The notes beneath the pieces were generated by a model that saw only the letters and a program-made list of their open reading frames with translations, did not search any database and was not told the origin of the DNA. A DNA stretch of 64,000 bases from JAYREN01 sp963663375 (GTDB lineage: Bacteria > Acidobacteriota > Holophagae > Holophagales > Holophagaceae): contig OY760195.1 of NCBI GenBank assembly GCA_963663375.1, positions 3,410,001 through 3,474,000 on the forward strand. Reading direction: 5' to 3'. The translations under genes were made by a program, and so were the position numbers. Shown here one piece after another: positions 51,588-60,359 of the stretch (position 1 is the first letter of the stretch; each line of letters begins with the position of its first letter).

Positions 51588-52874
51588 TCAGCGCATCGCC
51601 TCCATGGGCGACAGTCTCATGGCGCGGAAGGCGGGGTAGAGCCCGAAGAGCACCGCCAGGCCAAGGGCCACGATCCAGGCCATGACCAGGCCGTAGGTGT
51701 TCACCACCAGGCCCCAGGGGAAACTGGAGGAAAGCACCCGGCACAGGAACGAGCCCGCCACGGTGCCTGCGAGCGCCCCAAGGGCCGCGAGCACGATGGC
51801 TTCCAGCAGGAACTGCACGAAGATCTGCTGGTCGGTGGCGCCCATGGCCTTGCGCAGACCGATCTCGTAGCGGCGGTCGGAGAAGGAGATGAGCATCACA
51901 CTGAGCACGCCCACGCCACCCACCAGCAGCACCGTGGCGGCCAGGCTCTGGAGCACCACCTTCCAGCCCCAGATCTGATCCTCGAACTGCTGATAGGCGC
52001 GCACCAGTTCGGCGGCCAGGTCCGTGGTCTCCACATCATCGATGCCATGGTGGGCCTGCTTGGCCCGGGCGAGCAGAGCCGAGGTCACCTCGTTCAGATC
52101 TTCCTTGTGGGCCATCTTGACGTAGAGGCGGTCCAGGGCGTGCTTGGGGTCCATGCGGTCCATGTAGGCCTCGATGGGCATGAGCAGGCCGTTGGCGTCC
52201 AGCCACGTATCATCGCTCATGACCTGGAGCGGAGCCAGCACGCCGATGACCTGGAAGCTCTGGCCGTCCACCGTGATGCTGCGGCCCACGGGATCGGTGC
52301 CGCCAAAGAGCTTGGAGGCGAGGCTGCCGCCCAACACCGCCACCGCGCTGCGGCGTCGCGCATCATCCTCGGTGAGGGCCCGGCCGCTGGCGATGGGGCG
52401 GTTCTGCCAGGGGAAGTACTCGGGCGTGACGCCCGTGGCGAAGGTGCGTTCGATGCCGGACCCGATACGGATGCGGGCATTCTTGGTGGCCCGGGGGAGG
52501 AAGGCCTTCACGGCGGGGTGGGGCGTGGTGAGGCGAGTGAGGTCCTCGTAGCGCAGGCCGGGACTCATGGCGAAACGTTTCTGCTCCTCGGTGGTTTCCG
52601 GAGCCTTCTGGCTGAGCTGGATGGTGCCGTCGAAGGACAGGCCCTTGAAGCCCATGGAGACCTTGTCCACTACGCCGTCCATCACGCTGGTCATGACCAC
52701 CAGGGCGAAGACGCCCAGGGTGAGCAGCGTCAGTGTGAGCAGAGAGCGCAGCTTGTGGGACCAGAGCTCCCTGAGGCCGCTGAGCACGACTTCCCAGAGC
52801 AGCCCGGCCCAGGCGAAGCGCGATTGACTGAAGGCAGTGGGCAGAGCCAGGGGGAGGACTTCTTCGCTATTCAT
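51588..52874 (-). CDS. MacB-type ABC transporter permease
   Basis: 428 residues from ATG 52874. One N-terminal transmembrane helix (about 45-70), a large periplasmic MacB_PCD-like domain (about 70-280), and three C-terminal helices of the FtsX domain (VLLVGGVGVLSVMLISF, DRRYEIGLRKAMGATDQQI and a last pair). The C terminus is SPMEAMR, a variant of the SPxEALRYE ending. It is the last gene of the operon macA-like, ATPase, permease 1, permease 2. It would form the membrane part of an exporter or lipoprotein-related transporter with the ATPase at 54236. Confidence 0.88.
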   Translation of the reverse strand: MNSEEVLPLALPTAFSQSRFAWAGLLWEVVLSGLRELWSHKLRSLLTLTLLTLGVFALVVMTSVMDGVVDKVSMGFKGLSFDGTIQLSQKAPETTEEQKRFAMSPGLRYEDLTRLTTPHPAVKAFLPRATKNARIRIGSGIERTFATGVTPEYFPWQNRPIASGRALTEDDARRRSAVAVLGGSLASKLFGGTDPVGRSITVDGQSFQVIGVLAPLQVMSDDTWLDANGLLMPIEAYMDRMDPKHALDRLYVKMAHKEDLNEVTSALLARAKQAHHGIDDVETTDLAAELVRAYQQFEDQIWGWKVVLQSLAATVLLVGGVGVLSVMLISFSDRRYEIGLRKAMGATDQQIFVQFLLEAIVLAALGALAGTVAGSFLCRVLSSSFPWGLVVNTYGLVMAWIVALGLAVLFGLYPAFRAMRLSPMEAMR

Positions 52875-52985
52875 AGTGAAGGGCCTCCATTGGTCGCGAC
52901 CATGTGGGTCGCGGAGCACGCTCCAGTGGAGCGTGCGGAGCGGGGCCCCACAGGGAGCGAATCAGGCCGGAAGGAGCCGAAACCA
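52875..52985. repeat. Palindrome-rich spacer between the two permease genes
   Basis: CGCGACC/GGTCGCG (52895-52901 and 52907-52913) and GCACGCTCC/GGAGCGTGC (52916-52924 and 52928-52936) are two perfect hairpins. The segment is bordered by copies of the codons for MEALHYE: one is the true end of the permease at 52986, the other stands just before the start of the permease at 51588. Confidence 0.65.
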
Positions 52986-54239
52986 TCACTCATAGTGCAG
53001 TGCCTCCATAGGAGACAGCTTGGAGGCCTTCCAGGCCGGGTAGAGCGCAAACAGGAAGCCAAAGACGGCGGCCAAGAAATACGCCCAAAGGAAGCTGGCA
53101 GGGCTCATGGCCAGGGGGACGCCCAGCACCTGGGTGATGCCCCAGGAGAACACGATGCCGAGCCCAAGCCCCACGCAACCCCCTAGGGCCGTGAGCAGGA
53201 GGGCTTCCGTCATGAAGCCCTTGAAAATTTCCTTGCCGGGGGCGCCGATGGCCATCTTGATGCCCACCTCGCGAACTCGCTCCTTGAGGCCCGCCAACTG
53301 GATGTTCACGTTGACCAGGCCGCCGCCCAGGAGCGCGAGCACGCCACTCAGCAGGAAGATGATGTTGTAGGCGTCGCCGTTGTTATCCCGCTTGCGGATG
53401 CGGGCCTGCACATCGTCGAGGCGGAAATCCTCTTCCAGGCGGTGGTTGGGCTTGAGGATGCCCTGGAGGGCCTGGGTGAAGGCGGGCATGGCGTCGATCT
53501 TGGGCAGTCGGTAGGTGATGCGGTCCAGTCGCGCATGCACATCGCCCTGGAGTCGCCGCTGGACGAGACTCGAAGGCACCGCGATCAGGCGATTCTGGCG
53601 CCAGAACATGTTGCGTCGCCCTTCCACCTTGCTGAACCGGAAGAAGCGCTCGTCCAGGACGCCGATGATCTGCACCGGCGTATCGCCCACCCGCATGGTG
53701 GCTCCCACCGCGTTGCCCTCGGGGAAGTAAGTCTGGGCGGCCTCGCTGCCGAGAAGCGCAACCGGCGCGGCATTCGCCAGATCCTGGGCGGAGATGGCCC
53801 GGCCCTGGGCCACTTCATAGCCGCCCATGGCCAGGAAATCGCCGCCGATGCCACTCACGGGACGCTCCTGATCTGCATAGGCCGAGCGCACCCGGGCCCG
53901 GAGACCTTTGACCATGGAGACGCCCTGCACATCCTGGGGATTGATGTGTTCGGAGTCGTCCCGATCCTCCTGCCGCAGGCCCAGGTTCGCGGCCCGCATG
54001 GCTGTGGGCTGACCTTCCGAGGCCACCGGGCTGTTCTGCACATTGAGTTTGTCGAGTCCGCCGAGCTTCACGTAGAGCTGCTCGCTGCGCTGGCGAAAGG
54101 AATCCGTGATGGAGAACCCGCCCAGCACCGAGGCCACCCCCAGCATGACGCCCAGGCTCTGGAGCACCGCGCGACCCAGATTTTCGCGTATCTCGGTCCA
54201 GGCCTCCCGCACGCGTTCCAGCAGGATCCCGCGGCTCAT
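52986..54239 (-). CDS. MacB-type ABC transporter permease
   Basis: 417 residues. N-terminal helix with SLGVMLGVASVLGGFSI, a periplasmic domain (about 45-280), then FtsX-type helices with NVNIQLAGLKERVREVGIKMAIGAPGKEI and a C-terminal SPMEALHYE, the classic MacB/LolE-type tail. It overlaps the ATPase gene by 4 bases (ATGA). Two different permeases in one operon suggest a heterodimeric transporter, as in LolCDE or YknYZ-type systems. The cargo is unknown. Confidence 0.88.
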   Translation of the reverse strand: MSRGILLERVREAWTEIRENLGRAVLQSLGVMLGVASVLGGFSITDSFRQRSEQLYVKLGGLDKLNVQNSPVASEGQPTAMRAANLGLRQEDRDDSEHINPQDVQGVSMVKGLRARVRSAYADQERPVSGIGGDFLAMGGYEVAQGRAISAQDLANAAPVALLGSEAAQTYFPEGNAVGATMRVGDTPVQIIGVLDERFFRFSKVEGRRNMFWRQNRLIAVPSSLVQRRLQGDVHARLDRITYRLPKIDAMPAFTQALQGILKPNHRLEEDFRLDDVQARIRKRDNNGDAYNIIFLLSGVLALLGGGLVNVNIQLAGLKERVREVGIKMAIGAPGKEIFKGFMTEALLLTALGGCVGLGLGIVFSWGITQVLGVPLAMSPASFLWAYFLAAVFGFLFALYPAWKASKLSPMEALHYE

Positions 54240-54922
54240 GGCGCGGTCTCGTTTCGGGCGATGAGGCCATCGGAGATCTCGACCCGCCTGTGGGCCTGGG
54301 CCGCGATATGAAGATCGTGGGTCACGAGAATCACCGTGTTGCCTGCGGCGTTGAGTTGTCCGAACAGCTCGAGAATTTCGGCGCCGGTCTTGGAGTCCAA
54401 TGCGCCCGTGGGCTCATCCGCCAGCAGCAGGGCGGGGCCTGCGGCGAGCGAGCGGGCGATGGAAACGCGCTGCTTCTGGCCGCCGGAGAGCTCACCGGGC
54501 AGCTTGGTGGCCTTTTCGGGGATGCCCACCTGTTCCAGCAGGTGCATGGCCCGCTCGCGTCGCTCTCGCCGCCCCACCCCGCCGTAGAGCAGGGGAAGCT
54601 CCACGTTGCGCAGCACGGAGGCCTTCGGCAAAAGATTGTAGGCCTGGAACACGAAGCCGATCTTGCGATTGCGGATGGCCGCTAGTTCGGTACCCGAGAG
54701 GCCCTGGACCTCGACGCCGTCCAGGGTGTAGGTGCCCGAGGTGGGCCGATCCAGGCAGCCGAGAATGGCCATGAGGGTGGACTTGCCGGAACCGCTGGGG
54801 CCGATGAGGGCCAGGAATTCTCCGGGCTCTACCTCCAGGTCGATGCCCCGCAGGGCGTGAACCGCAGTGCCGTTGCTGCCGAAGGTCTTGGTGATGGCGT
54901 GGGTCTGGATGACGGGGCGCAT
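54236..54922 (-). CDS. MacB/LolD-type ABC transporter ATP-binding protein
   Basis: 228 residues from ATG 54922 (GAGGA 5 bases upstream). Walker A GPSGSGKST, Q loop FQAYNLLP, signature LSGGQKQRVSIARSL, Walker B ALLLADEPTGALDS and the H loop VTHD. The LolD/MacB subfamily is indicated by its short single-domain form and the FQAYNLLP loop. It powers the two permeases downstream. A dispersed repeat separates it from the adaptor gene upstream. Confidence 0.92.
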   Translation of the reverse strand: MRPVIQTHAITKTFGSNGTAVHALRGIDLEVEPGEFLALIGPSGSGKSTLMAILGCLDRPTSGTYTLDGVEVQGLSGTELAAIRNRKIGFVFQAYNLLPKASVLRNVELPLLYGGVGRRERRERAMHLLEQVGIPEKATKLPGELSGGQKQRVSIARSLAAGPALLLADEPTGALDSKTGAEILELFGQLNAAGNTVILVTHDLHIAAQAHRRVEISDGLIARNETAP

Positions 54923-54977
54923 GGGGTCCTCAGAACTTTTTGGAGGGCTTGCGAGGGAGGGGGACAGGCAGCGAAGG

Positions 54978-55056
54978 CGGGCTCTGCCCGACTGCGGTGC
55001 GGGGGCCAGGGGGGACGCAGAGGCGAAGCGATAGCTGAGCCGGGCGGTCCCCCCTG
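54978..55056 (-). repeat. Dispersed two-hairpin repeat, copy 3
   Basis: Hairpin one is cgggc-tct-gcccg (about 54979-54991). Hairpin two pairs aggggggac (55008-55016) with gtcccccct (55047-55055), perfect over 9 bp. It lies just after the stop of the adaptor gene at 55070, as copies 1 and 2 lie after fur and map. Confidence 0.7.
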
Positions 55057-55069
55057 ACAGCATCTGGCC

Positions 55070-56284
55070 CTACATGTCCTCGTCCTTCTCGACCTTCTTT
55101 CGGGTGGGATCCTCCAGGCAGACCTGGTCGCCCACGTTGAGGCCCGAGATCACTTCCACGCGCTCCAGGGTGGCTAGCCCGGCCTGGACGGGCACGGGTT
55201 CGAAATATTCCTTCCAATGCTCCGAGAGCCAGGTGAACTTGCCGCGACCGTCGAGCCCGGCCTTGGCCTTCTTGAAATCTTCGGGCTTCAGATCCTTCTT
55301 GAGTCGGTAGGCCAGGGTCTGACCATCCTTGCGATGGAGGGCTTCCAGGGGCAGGGAGAGGGCCTTGGCGCGCCGTTCGCCCAGGATCTCCACGTTGGCG
55401 CTCATGCCGGTGCGGAAGGCTTCCGTGAGCTCATCGAGGGCCACTTCCACCTCGAAGACCTTGATCTTTTCCGCCAGTTTGGCGGCCGGGGCCACGAAGC
55501 GAACCTTGCCGGTGAAGGTCTTCTGGGGATAGGCGTCCAGAGTCACCCGCACCGGCAGACCCACCTGCACCTTGGCGATATCCACCTCGTTCAAGTTGAC
55601 GCGAATGATGAGGCTCTTGAGATCGGCCACGGTGAAGACCACGGTGCCCGCGTTGAAGCTGGAAACACCGCTGGTGATAGTGTCGCCCAGTTCGACGCCC
55701 TTCTTGATCACCACGCCGTCCATGGGAGAAGTAACTCGGGCCCGCTGGCTGGTGGCATTCCCGCTGATGGGGATGCCGCGATCCTCAACAATCTGGTATC
55801 GCGTTTCGGCGGATTTGAAGTTTTCCTCCGCGAGATCCCGGGTGGTCTTGGCCGCACGATACGCCTGCTCGGAGATGAGGCCGTCCTTGAACAGCGAGGC
55901 CTGCTGGGCGAAATCGCGCTCGGAATTCTTGAAGCTCACCCGGGCCTGGGAGAGGCTGCCCTTCACATCGGAGAGGGTCTGGGCCTGGTTCACGTCCGGC
56001 TCGACCTCCGCCAGCATCTCGCCGGCCTTCACCACGGCGCCTTCGCGCACCCTCAGACCGACGATCTTGCCGCTGACGGTGCTCTTGACGTCCACCTTGG
56101 TGACCGGATCCACCGCACCCACTTCGCGCACGCTGACTTGGAGATCCTCCTGCTGGATCTTGCCCAGGCGGAAGGGGGTGGCCTCGTCTCCGCCCTTGCC
56201 ATGCTTTCCGCCCTTGCCTGCGGCGACCAGCACCGCCACGAGCATCATGCTTGCGGCACCAACGATCCACCAACGCTTCTTCAT
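55070..56284 (-). CDS. MacA-type periplasmic adaptor (HlyD/RND-MFP family)
   Basis: 404 residues. An N-terminal anchor helix (about 5-22), a GKGGKHGKGG-like glycine/lysine linker, then a lipoyl half (GKIVGLRVREGAVVKAGEMLAEVEP), a coiled-coil hairpin (about 105-165), the second lipoyl half (RARVTSPMDGVVIKKGVELGDTI) and beta-barrel and membrane-proximal domains. It bridges the inner-membrane transporter to an outer-membrane channel, not encoded here. It leads the operon; ATPase and two permeases follow on the same strand. Confidence 0.88.
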   Translation of the reverse strand: MKKRWWIVGAASMMLVAVLVAAGKGGKHGKGGDEATPFRLGKIQQEDLQVSVREVGAVDPVTKVDVKSTVSGKIVGLRVREGAVVKAGEMLAEVEPDVNQAQTLSDVKGSLSQARVSFKNSERDFAQQASLFKDGLISEQAYRAAKTTRDLAEENFKSAETRYQIVEDRGIPISGNATSQRARVTSPMDGVVIKKGVELGDTITSGVSSFNAGTVVFTVADLKSLIIRVNLNEVDIAKVQVGLPVRVTLDAYPQKTFTGKVRFVAPAAKLAEKIKVFEVEVALDELTEAFRTGMSANVEILGERRAKALSLPLEALHRKDGQTLAYRLKKDLKPEDFKKAKAGLDGRGKFTWLSEHWKEYFEPVPVQAGLATLERVEVISGLNVGDQVCLEDPTRKKVEKDEDM

Positions 56285-56433
56285 GGCATCCCCCGATCTG
56301 GAAAGACCTCGAGCAAGTCGACGAATTACCTACGGGGGAAAGGATGGCGCCGTTTAGGCGCTAGGGTCCCGGTCATTCGGTCACGACCGCGAGGGAATCG
56401 GTGAATGGCGGGAGGACGCCGGGGAATGGAGGC

Positions 56434-56466
56434 AAAAAAAAACGAGGCCCGGCGAGGGGCCTCGTT
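56434..56466 (-). terminator. Intrinsic terminator of ackA
   Basis: On the minus strand AACGAGGCCC pairs with GGGCCTCGTT around CTCGCC, followed by a run of T (A run 56434-56442). It lies 19 bases after the ackA stop codon. Confidence 0.85.
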
Positions 56467-56484
56467 CCTGACGGGAGGTCTGGA

Positions 56485-57663
56485 CTAGAGGAACTTCGCC
56501 GTATACCGGGCGATCATCAGTTCTTCGTTGGTGGGGATCACGGCGACGGCCACGCGGGAGTCCGGGGTGGAGATCAGGCGGTCATCCTTCCTGCGGGTGT
56601 TGTTGACGGTCTCGTCGAGCTTGACGCCGAGGAGGTTGGTGAGGCGATTGCAGACCCAGGAGCGGAGGACGGGACCGTTCTCGCCGATGCCCGCGGTGAA
56701 GGTGATGGCATCCAGGCCGTTCATGGCGGCGGCATACGAGCCGACGTATTTCAGCACGCCGTAGCAAAGCACATCGTAGGTCAGGCGGGCCCGATCGTTG
56801 GAGCCGAGGGCATCCTCGATTTCGCGGCAATCCGAGGAGATGCCGGACAGCCCCAGCAGGCCCGACTGCTTGTTGAGCAGGTTGTTGAGACCCTTGACGT
56901 CGAGGTTCTCCTTTTCCATCAAGGTGATGAGGGCGCCGGGATCCACGTTGCCGCAGCGGGTGCCCATGATGAGACCTTCCAGGGGCGTGAGGCCCATGCT
57001 GGTGTCCACACTCTTGCCGCAGTCCACGGCGGTGACAGAGCTGCCGTTGCCCAGGTGGCAGGTGACGATCTTAAGCCGCTCGAGGGGCTTGCCCAGCAGA
57101 TTGGCGGTGCGCTCCGCCACATAGCGGTGGCTGGTGCCATGGAAGCCATAGCGGCGCAGCCCGAGCTTCTCGTTCAGCTCGTGGGGCAGGCCGTAGGTGT
57201 AGGCGTAGTCGGGCATGCTGTGGTGGAAAGCCGTGTCGAAGACGGCGACGTGAGGCACGGTGGGAAACATCTCCGTGGCGGTCTTGATGCCCATGGCGTT
57301 GGCGGGGTTGTGCAGGGGCGCGTAGAAGGCCAGCTCCTCGATCTCCTTGAGGACTTCGGGCGTGACGACCATGGGATCGCCGAAGTTGGGGCCGCCGTGG
57401 GCCACGCGATGGCCCACAGCCGCGACGTCCTCGCCCTTGAGCACGGTTTCGTGGAGTTTCTCCATGATGTGGCCCAGGGCCTGTTTGTGGTCCTTCATGT
57501 CCACTTCCAGACGGCCCTTCTCGCCCTGGATGCTCCAGCGGACGAACCCTTCCTTGATCCCGATGCGCTCGGCAATGCCCTCGGCCAGAGATGTCTCGGT
57601 CGCCATGTTGATGACGTTGAACTTCAGGGAACTGGATCCCGCGTTCAGGGTCAGGATGATCAT
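56485..57663 (-). CDS. ackA: Acetate kinase
   Basis: ATP plus acetate to acetyl phosphate, reversible. 392 residues with the family motifs LTLNAGSSSLKF at the N terminus, VGHRVAHGG, HNPANAMGI, FDTAFHHSMP, YGFHGTSHRYV, CHLGNGSSVTAV, GLMGTR-like GLIMGTRCGNVDP and FTAGIGENGPVLR. AGGAG lies 8 bases before the ATG. The usual partner phosphotransacetylase gene (pta) is not adjacent. A strong terminator follows it. Confidence 0.96.
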   Translation of the reverse strand: MIILTLNAGSSSLKFNVINMATETSLAEGIAERIGIKEGFVRWSIQGEKGRLEVDMKDHKQALGHIMEKLHETVLKGEDVAAVGHRVAHGGPNFGDPMVVTPEVLKEIEELAFYAPLHNPANAMGIKTATEMFPTVPHVAVFDTAFHHSMPDYAYTYGLPHELNEKLGLRRYGFHGTSHRYVAERTANLLGKPLERLKIVTCHLGNGSSVTAVDCGKSVDTSMGLTPLEGLIMGTRCGNVDPGALITLMEKENLDVKGLNNLLNKQSGLLGLSGISSDCREIEDALGSNDRARLTYDVLCYGVLKYVGSYAAAMNGLDAITFTAGIGENGPVLRSWVCNRLTNLLGVKLDETVNNTRRKDDRLISTPDSRVAVAVIPTNEELMIARYTAKFL

Positions 57664-57820
57664 GTGGAGTCTCCTTGGAGCTGGTCAAAAACGGCGTCGG
57701 GGGCCCTTCTGAGGGACTTTTGCTTGGGGTGAGTGAGCCATCGGCCCGCCCAGCGCATTGCCTTCGAGAAAGGCGCGCACTCTCCGGGCAACCTCTCCAA
57801 GTGTAGGGGCTCCTCGCCCG

Positions 57821-58708
57821 TCAAGGCAAAGGAGGAGGCTTGGTTTTGCGTTTTGTCACTCCTGATCCGCACAGGGTGACCAGCGGGCAGGCCATGCAGG
57901 CGGGAAGGGTGCGCACCCCCGGACAATCCCCCAGGATGCCCAGGTGAGAAAGCGCGAAGTCGAACCTCAGGGGGTCGGAGGGATCGATCAGCCTTAGGAA
58001 ATCGGTGATCTCCTGGGCCATGCGGCCATCGGCGGTGCTCCGCTGGCTGAGGCCGATGAGTCGGGCCGTGCGGGCGACATGGGTGTCGAGGGGGATCATC
58101 AGCGCCTCGCGGGGGTAGGCTCGCCACTGGCCGAGATCGGGCCAGCCCTCCCGCACCATCCACCGTAGGAACATACGCCAGCGTTTGCAGGCCGAGCCCT
58201 CCCTGGGGTCAGGCAGGGAAAAGCGAATGCCGTAGTTGGCCGGAAGCTCGCTTCGCAGCCGCTGCACCAGCGCGGAAAGGGCCTCCTCGGCGGATTGACC
58301 CGTAGCGGGCAGGAGGTGAGCCTCCAGGCCCCGATTCCGGGTCTCGCCGTCCAGATGTTTCCAGGTGAGCAGCCACTCGGCCATGTCTCCGGCCGTGTGG
58401 AATCGCCATACCCATCCCCCCAGCGCGTCCGCGAGAAGGTTTCGGGCCTGGGCCGAACTCTTCTCGCGGAGCCATTGGCTCGGGGAGGGCCCCAGGGGCG
58501 CCAGGGCGCCTCGGATCGCTCTGAGCATGGGGGCGACGCGGCCGTAGGCCAGGTGGGCCGCGACCCAGGCCGCCACCTCCCGGTCCCAGGGGTCTATGTA
58601 GCTCAGTGGAATGCTGAGGGGATCCAGATCGAGGGCCCTGGGTTCGTTGTAACGAACCTCAAGGGCCTCCAGCGCGTTTTTCATGGCCTTGAAGCGGCGG
58701 GTATCCAT
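57821..58708 (-). CDS. DUF2400 (TIGR02757) protein with endonuclease-III-like Fe-S loop
   Basis: 295 residues from ATG 58708; longer in-frame starts are not supported. The N terminus YNEPRALDLDPLSIPLSY and AAHLAYGRV match the DUF2400 family, followed by PLDTHVARTARLIGLSQR, a helix-hairpin-helix-like region. The C terminus has CPGVRTLPACMACPLVTLC, a C-x8-C-x2-C-x5-C spacing close to the [4Fe-4S] loop of endonuclease III. This points to a DNA-glycosylase-type fold, but function is not established. It is downstream of the pseudokinase gene on the same strand. Confidence 0.78.
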   Translation of the reverse strand: MDTRRFKAMKNALEALEVRYNEPRALDLDPLSIPLSYIDPWDREVAAWVAAHLAYGRVAPMLRAIRGALAPLGPSPSQWLREKSSAQARNLLADALGGWVWRFHTAGDMAEWLLTWKHLDGETRNRGLEAHLLPATGQSAEEALSALVQRLRSELPANYGIRFSLPDPREGSACKRWRMFLRWMVREGWPDLGQWRAYPREALMIPLDTHVARTARLIGLSQRSTADGRMAQEITDFLRLIDPSDPLRFDFALSHLGILGDCPGVRTLPACMACPLVTLCGSGVTKRKTKPPPLP

Positions 58709-58740
58709 GGCGCCAGGATCGCAGGAACCCTTCCCGGGCC

Positions 58741-59343
58741 TCAGAATCTGGGAATCCTCACCAGGAGGCCCTCCGGGTCTACCGAGAGGGTTGCATTGAG
58801 GGCGATTCCGGCCTGCTGAGCCCACCGCGCGCTGATATCGCGGGGCCGGGTCTCCATCTCTGGCCGCAGGCTCTCGGGGATGACGGAGGCCTGGGGCCAC
58901 CGCAACCGCCACTCTCTCGGATCGGCACTGGTGTGAATCTCCAGGCATTCGGCCTGGGTGTAAGGAAGGATCTGTCGCGTTAGCGCCAGGACATAGCTCC
59001 GGAGCAGCTCGCCCTGCCAGCGGTCGTCGCCGGGCTCGCCCGTGGTTCGGACGTCGAAGCGCCGACGAAACAGGATGCCGAGGGGCTTCAGTTGCTCCAG
59101 AAGCTGGTGTCGCCAGTCCGGCCCCGACTCCACCATGGATTCCGGCAGGGTGCCCATGGCCAGATGCCGGGAGCGCTCGAGAACGATCATTCCGTCAGAA
59201 ACAACGGCATCAAGGCGGGCCTGGTCCCGGGGGGAGAGCGGCTGATGGGGATCGCTGAGCTCAAGGATCCCGCGGATTCCCGACAGGACGTTGGCCAGAT
59301 CGTGAAGAGAAGATCTCATCAGAGCTTCAGACGAGGGATCCAT
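58741..59343 (-). CDS. ChpT-like histidine phosphotransferase or pseudokinase
   Basis: 200 residues. An N-terminal helical hairpin has RSSLHDLANVLSGIRGILEL, with H14 in an H-D-L-x-N context like the H box of HisKA and ChpT proteins. The remaining 150 residues could form a degenerate ATPase-like fold but lack the N, G1 and G2 boxes. This is the plan of ChpT: a dimer-forming phosphotransfer protein. AAGGA precedes the ATG. It is divergent from the MshEN gene at 59424. Partner kinases are unknown; the hybrid kinase at 11.4 kb is a candidate by type only. Confidence 0.55.
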   Translation of the reverse strand: MDPSSEALMRSSLHDLANVLSGIRGILELSDPHQPLSPRDQARLDAVVSDGMIVLERSRHLAMGTLPESMVESGPDWRHQLLEQLKPLGILFRRRFDVRTTGEPGDDRWQGELLRSYVLALTRQILPYTQAECLEIHTSADPREWRLRWPQASVIPESLRPEMETRPRDISARWAQQAGIALNATLSVDPEGLLVRIPRF

Positions 59344-59423
59344 GGTGCATCCTTAGGTTCTGGCGCCTGGCCGATGTTAAATGTAGACTTCTTCCAATCC
59401 TAATGCAGAAAGGTTCTTACCCC

Positions 59424-60359
59424 ATGTCCCCGGAGAACAAGAAACTCGGAGAACTGCTCGTCGATGCCGGGCTTATCAATTCCGCCCAGCTTCAGGAGGC
59501 GCTCCGCCATCAGCGGATCGCTGGAGGGCGGATGGGCGGCAACCTCGTGGCCCTCGGATTCGTGAGCGAGGACGTCCTGATGGATTTCCTGGCCCACCAG
59601 ACCGGAGTGCCCAGGCTGGACCTCCGGGCCCTGGATGTGCCTGCAGAGGTGCTCAAGCGGATCCCCAGGCGTCTCGCGGACCAGTTGAATGTGCTGCCCG
59701 TCAGCATCAAGGAGCCCAAGTCGCTGGTACTGGCCATGGCCGATCCCTCGGATCTCAATGCGGTGGACAGCGCCCGTTTCGCCTCAGGGCTGAATATCGA
59801 ACCCGTGGTTGTGTCCTACTCCGCATTGAAGCTGGCCATTCCCGAACAGTACCGCAAGCTCGACGTGCCGGGCGGCGGCCCCATCGAGGTGGGCGTCTCC
59901 CATCAGGAGGAATCGCTCCCCATTTCTCTCGAGCATTCGTTGAATCTCGATCCTGGGGCTCTCCATCCCCCCGTGGCCTCCAAGTACGCGAGGGATCCCT
60001 TCTTCGACGACAAGCCCGCGGAGCCGCCCCCTCCCGCGGCGCCCAACCCCTTCGCCTTCTTCGCCGCCGATCCCGTGGAGACCCTGGACTCCCCTGTGCC
60101 TCCGGCCCGGTTGATGGTGGATTCCCCGATGGTCATCCACTCCCGCTCGGCGGGCGGGCAGCAGGCCCGCCGCCTCGAAACCTTCCAGACCCGAACCCTC
60201 GTCTTCGGGCTCATCAAAATGCTTCAGCGGCGCGGCATCCTCGGGGACGACGAACTCCAGCGCTTCATCACCAACATGCTGGAAGCCGGAGAAATCAAGG
60301 ACGATGATCGTGCCCCGAGCGGGCCGGGTTCAGGCTCTTCGGGCCAGACGTCGCTCTAG
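59424..60359 (+). CDS. Stand-alone MshEN (GspE N-terminal) domain protein
   Basis: 311 residues from ATG 59424; another ATG at 59403 adds 7 residues and lacks a ribosome site. Residues about 5-140 carry the MshEN pattern (KLGELLVDAGLINSAQLQEAL, GGNLVALGFVSEDVLMDFLA, ADQLNVLPVSI, LVLAMADPSDLNAVD). This fold binds cyclic di-GMP in MshE ATPases. No ATPase domain follows: a long Pro-rich linker (about 150-240) leads to a helical end (RTLVFGLIKMLQRRGILGDDEL). It could be a c-di-GMP-responsive partner of a pilus or secretion system. Its last 30 bases overlap the convergent small gene at 60330. Confidence 0.7.
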   Translation: MSPENKKLGELLVDAGLINSAQLQEALRHQRIAGGRMGGNLVALGFVSEDVLMDFLAHQTGVPRLDLRALDVPAEVLKRIPRRLADQLNVLPVSIKEPKSLVLAMADPSDLNAVDSARFASGLNIEPVVVSYSALKLAIPEQYRKLDVPGGGPIEVGVSHQEESLPISLEHSLNLDPGALHPPVASKYARDPFFDDKPAEPPPPAAPNPFAFFAADPVETLDSPVPPARLMVDSPMVIHSRSAGGQQARRLETFQTRTLVFGLIKMLQRRGILGDDELQRFITNMLEAGEIKDDDRAPSGPGSGSSGQTSL

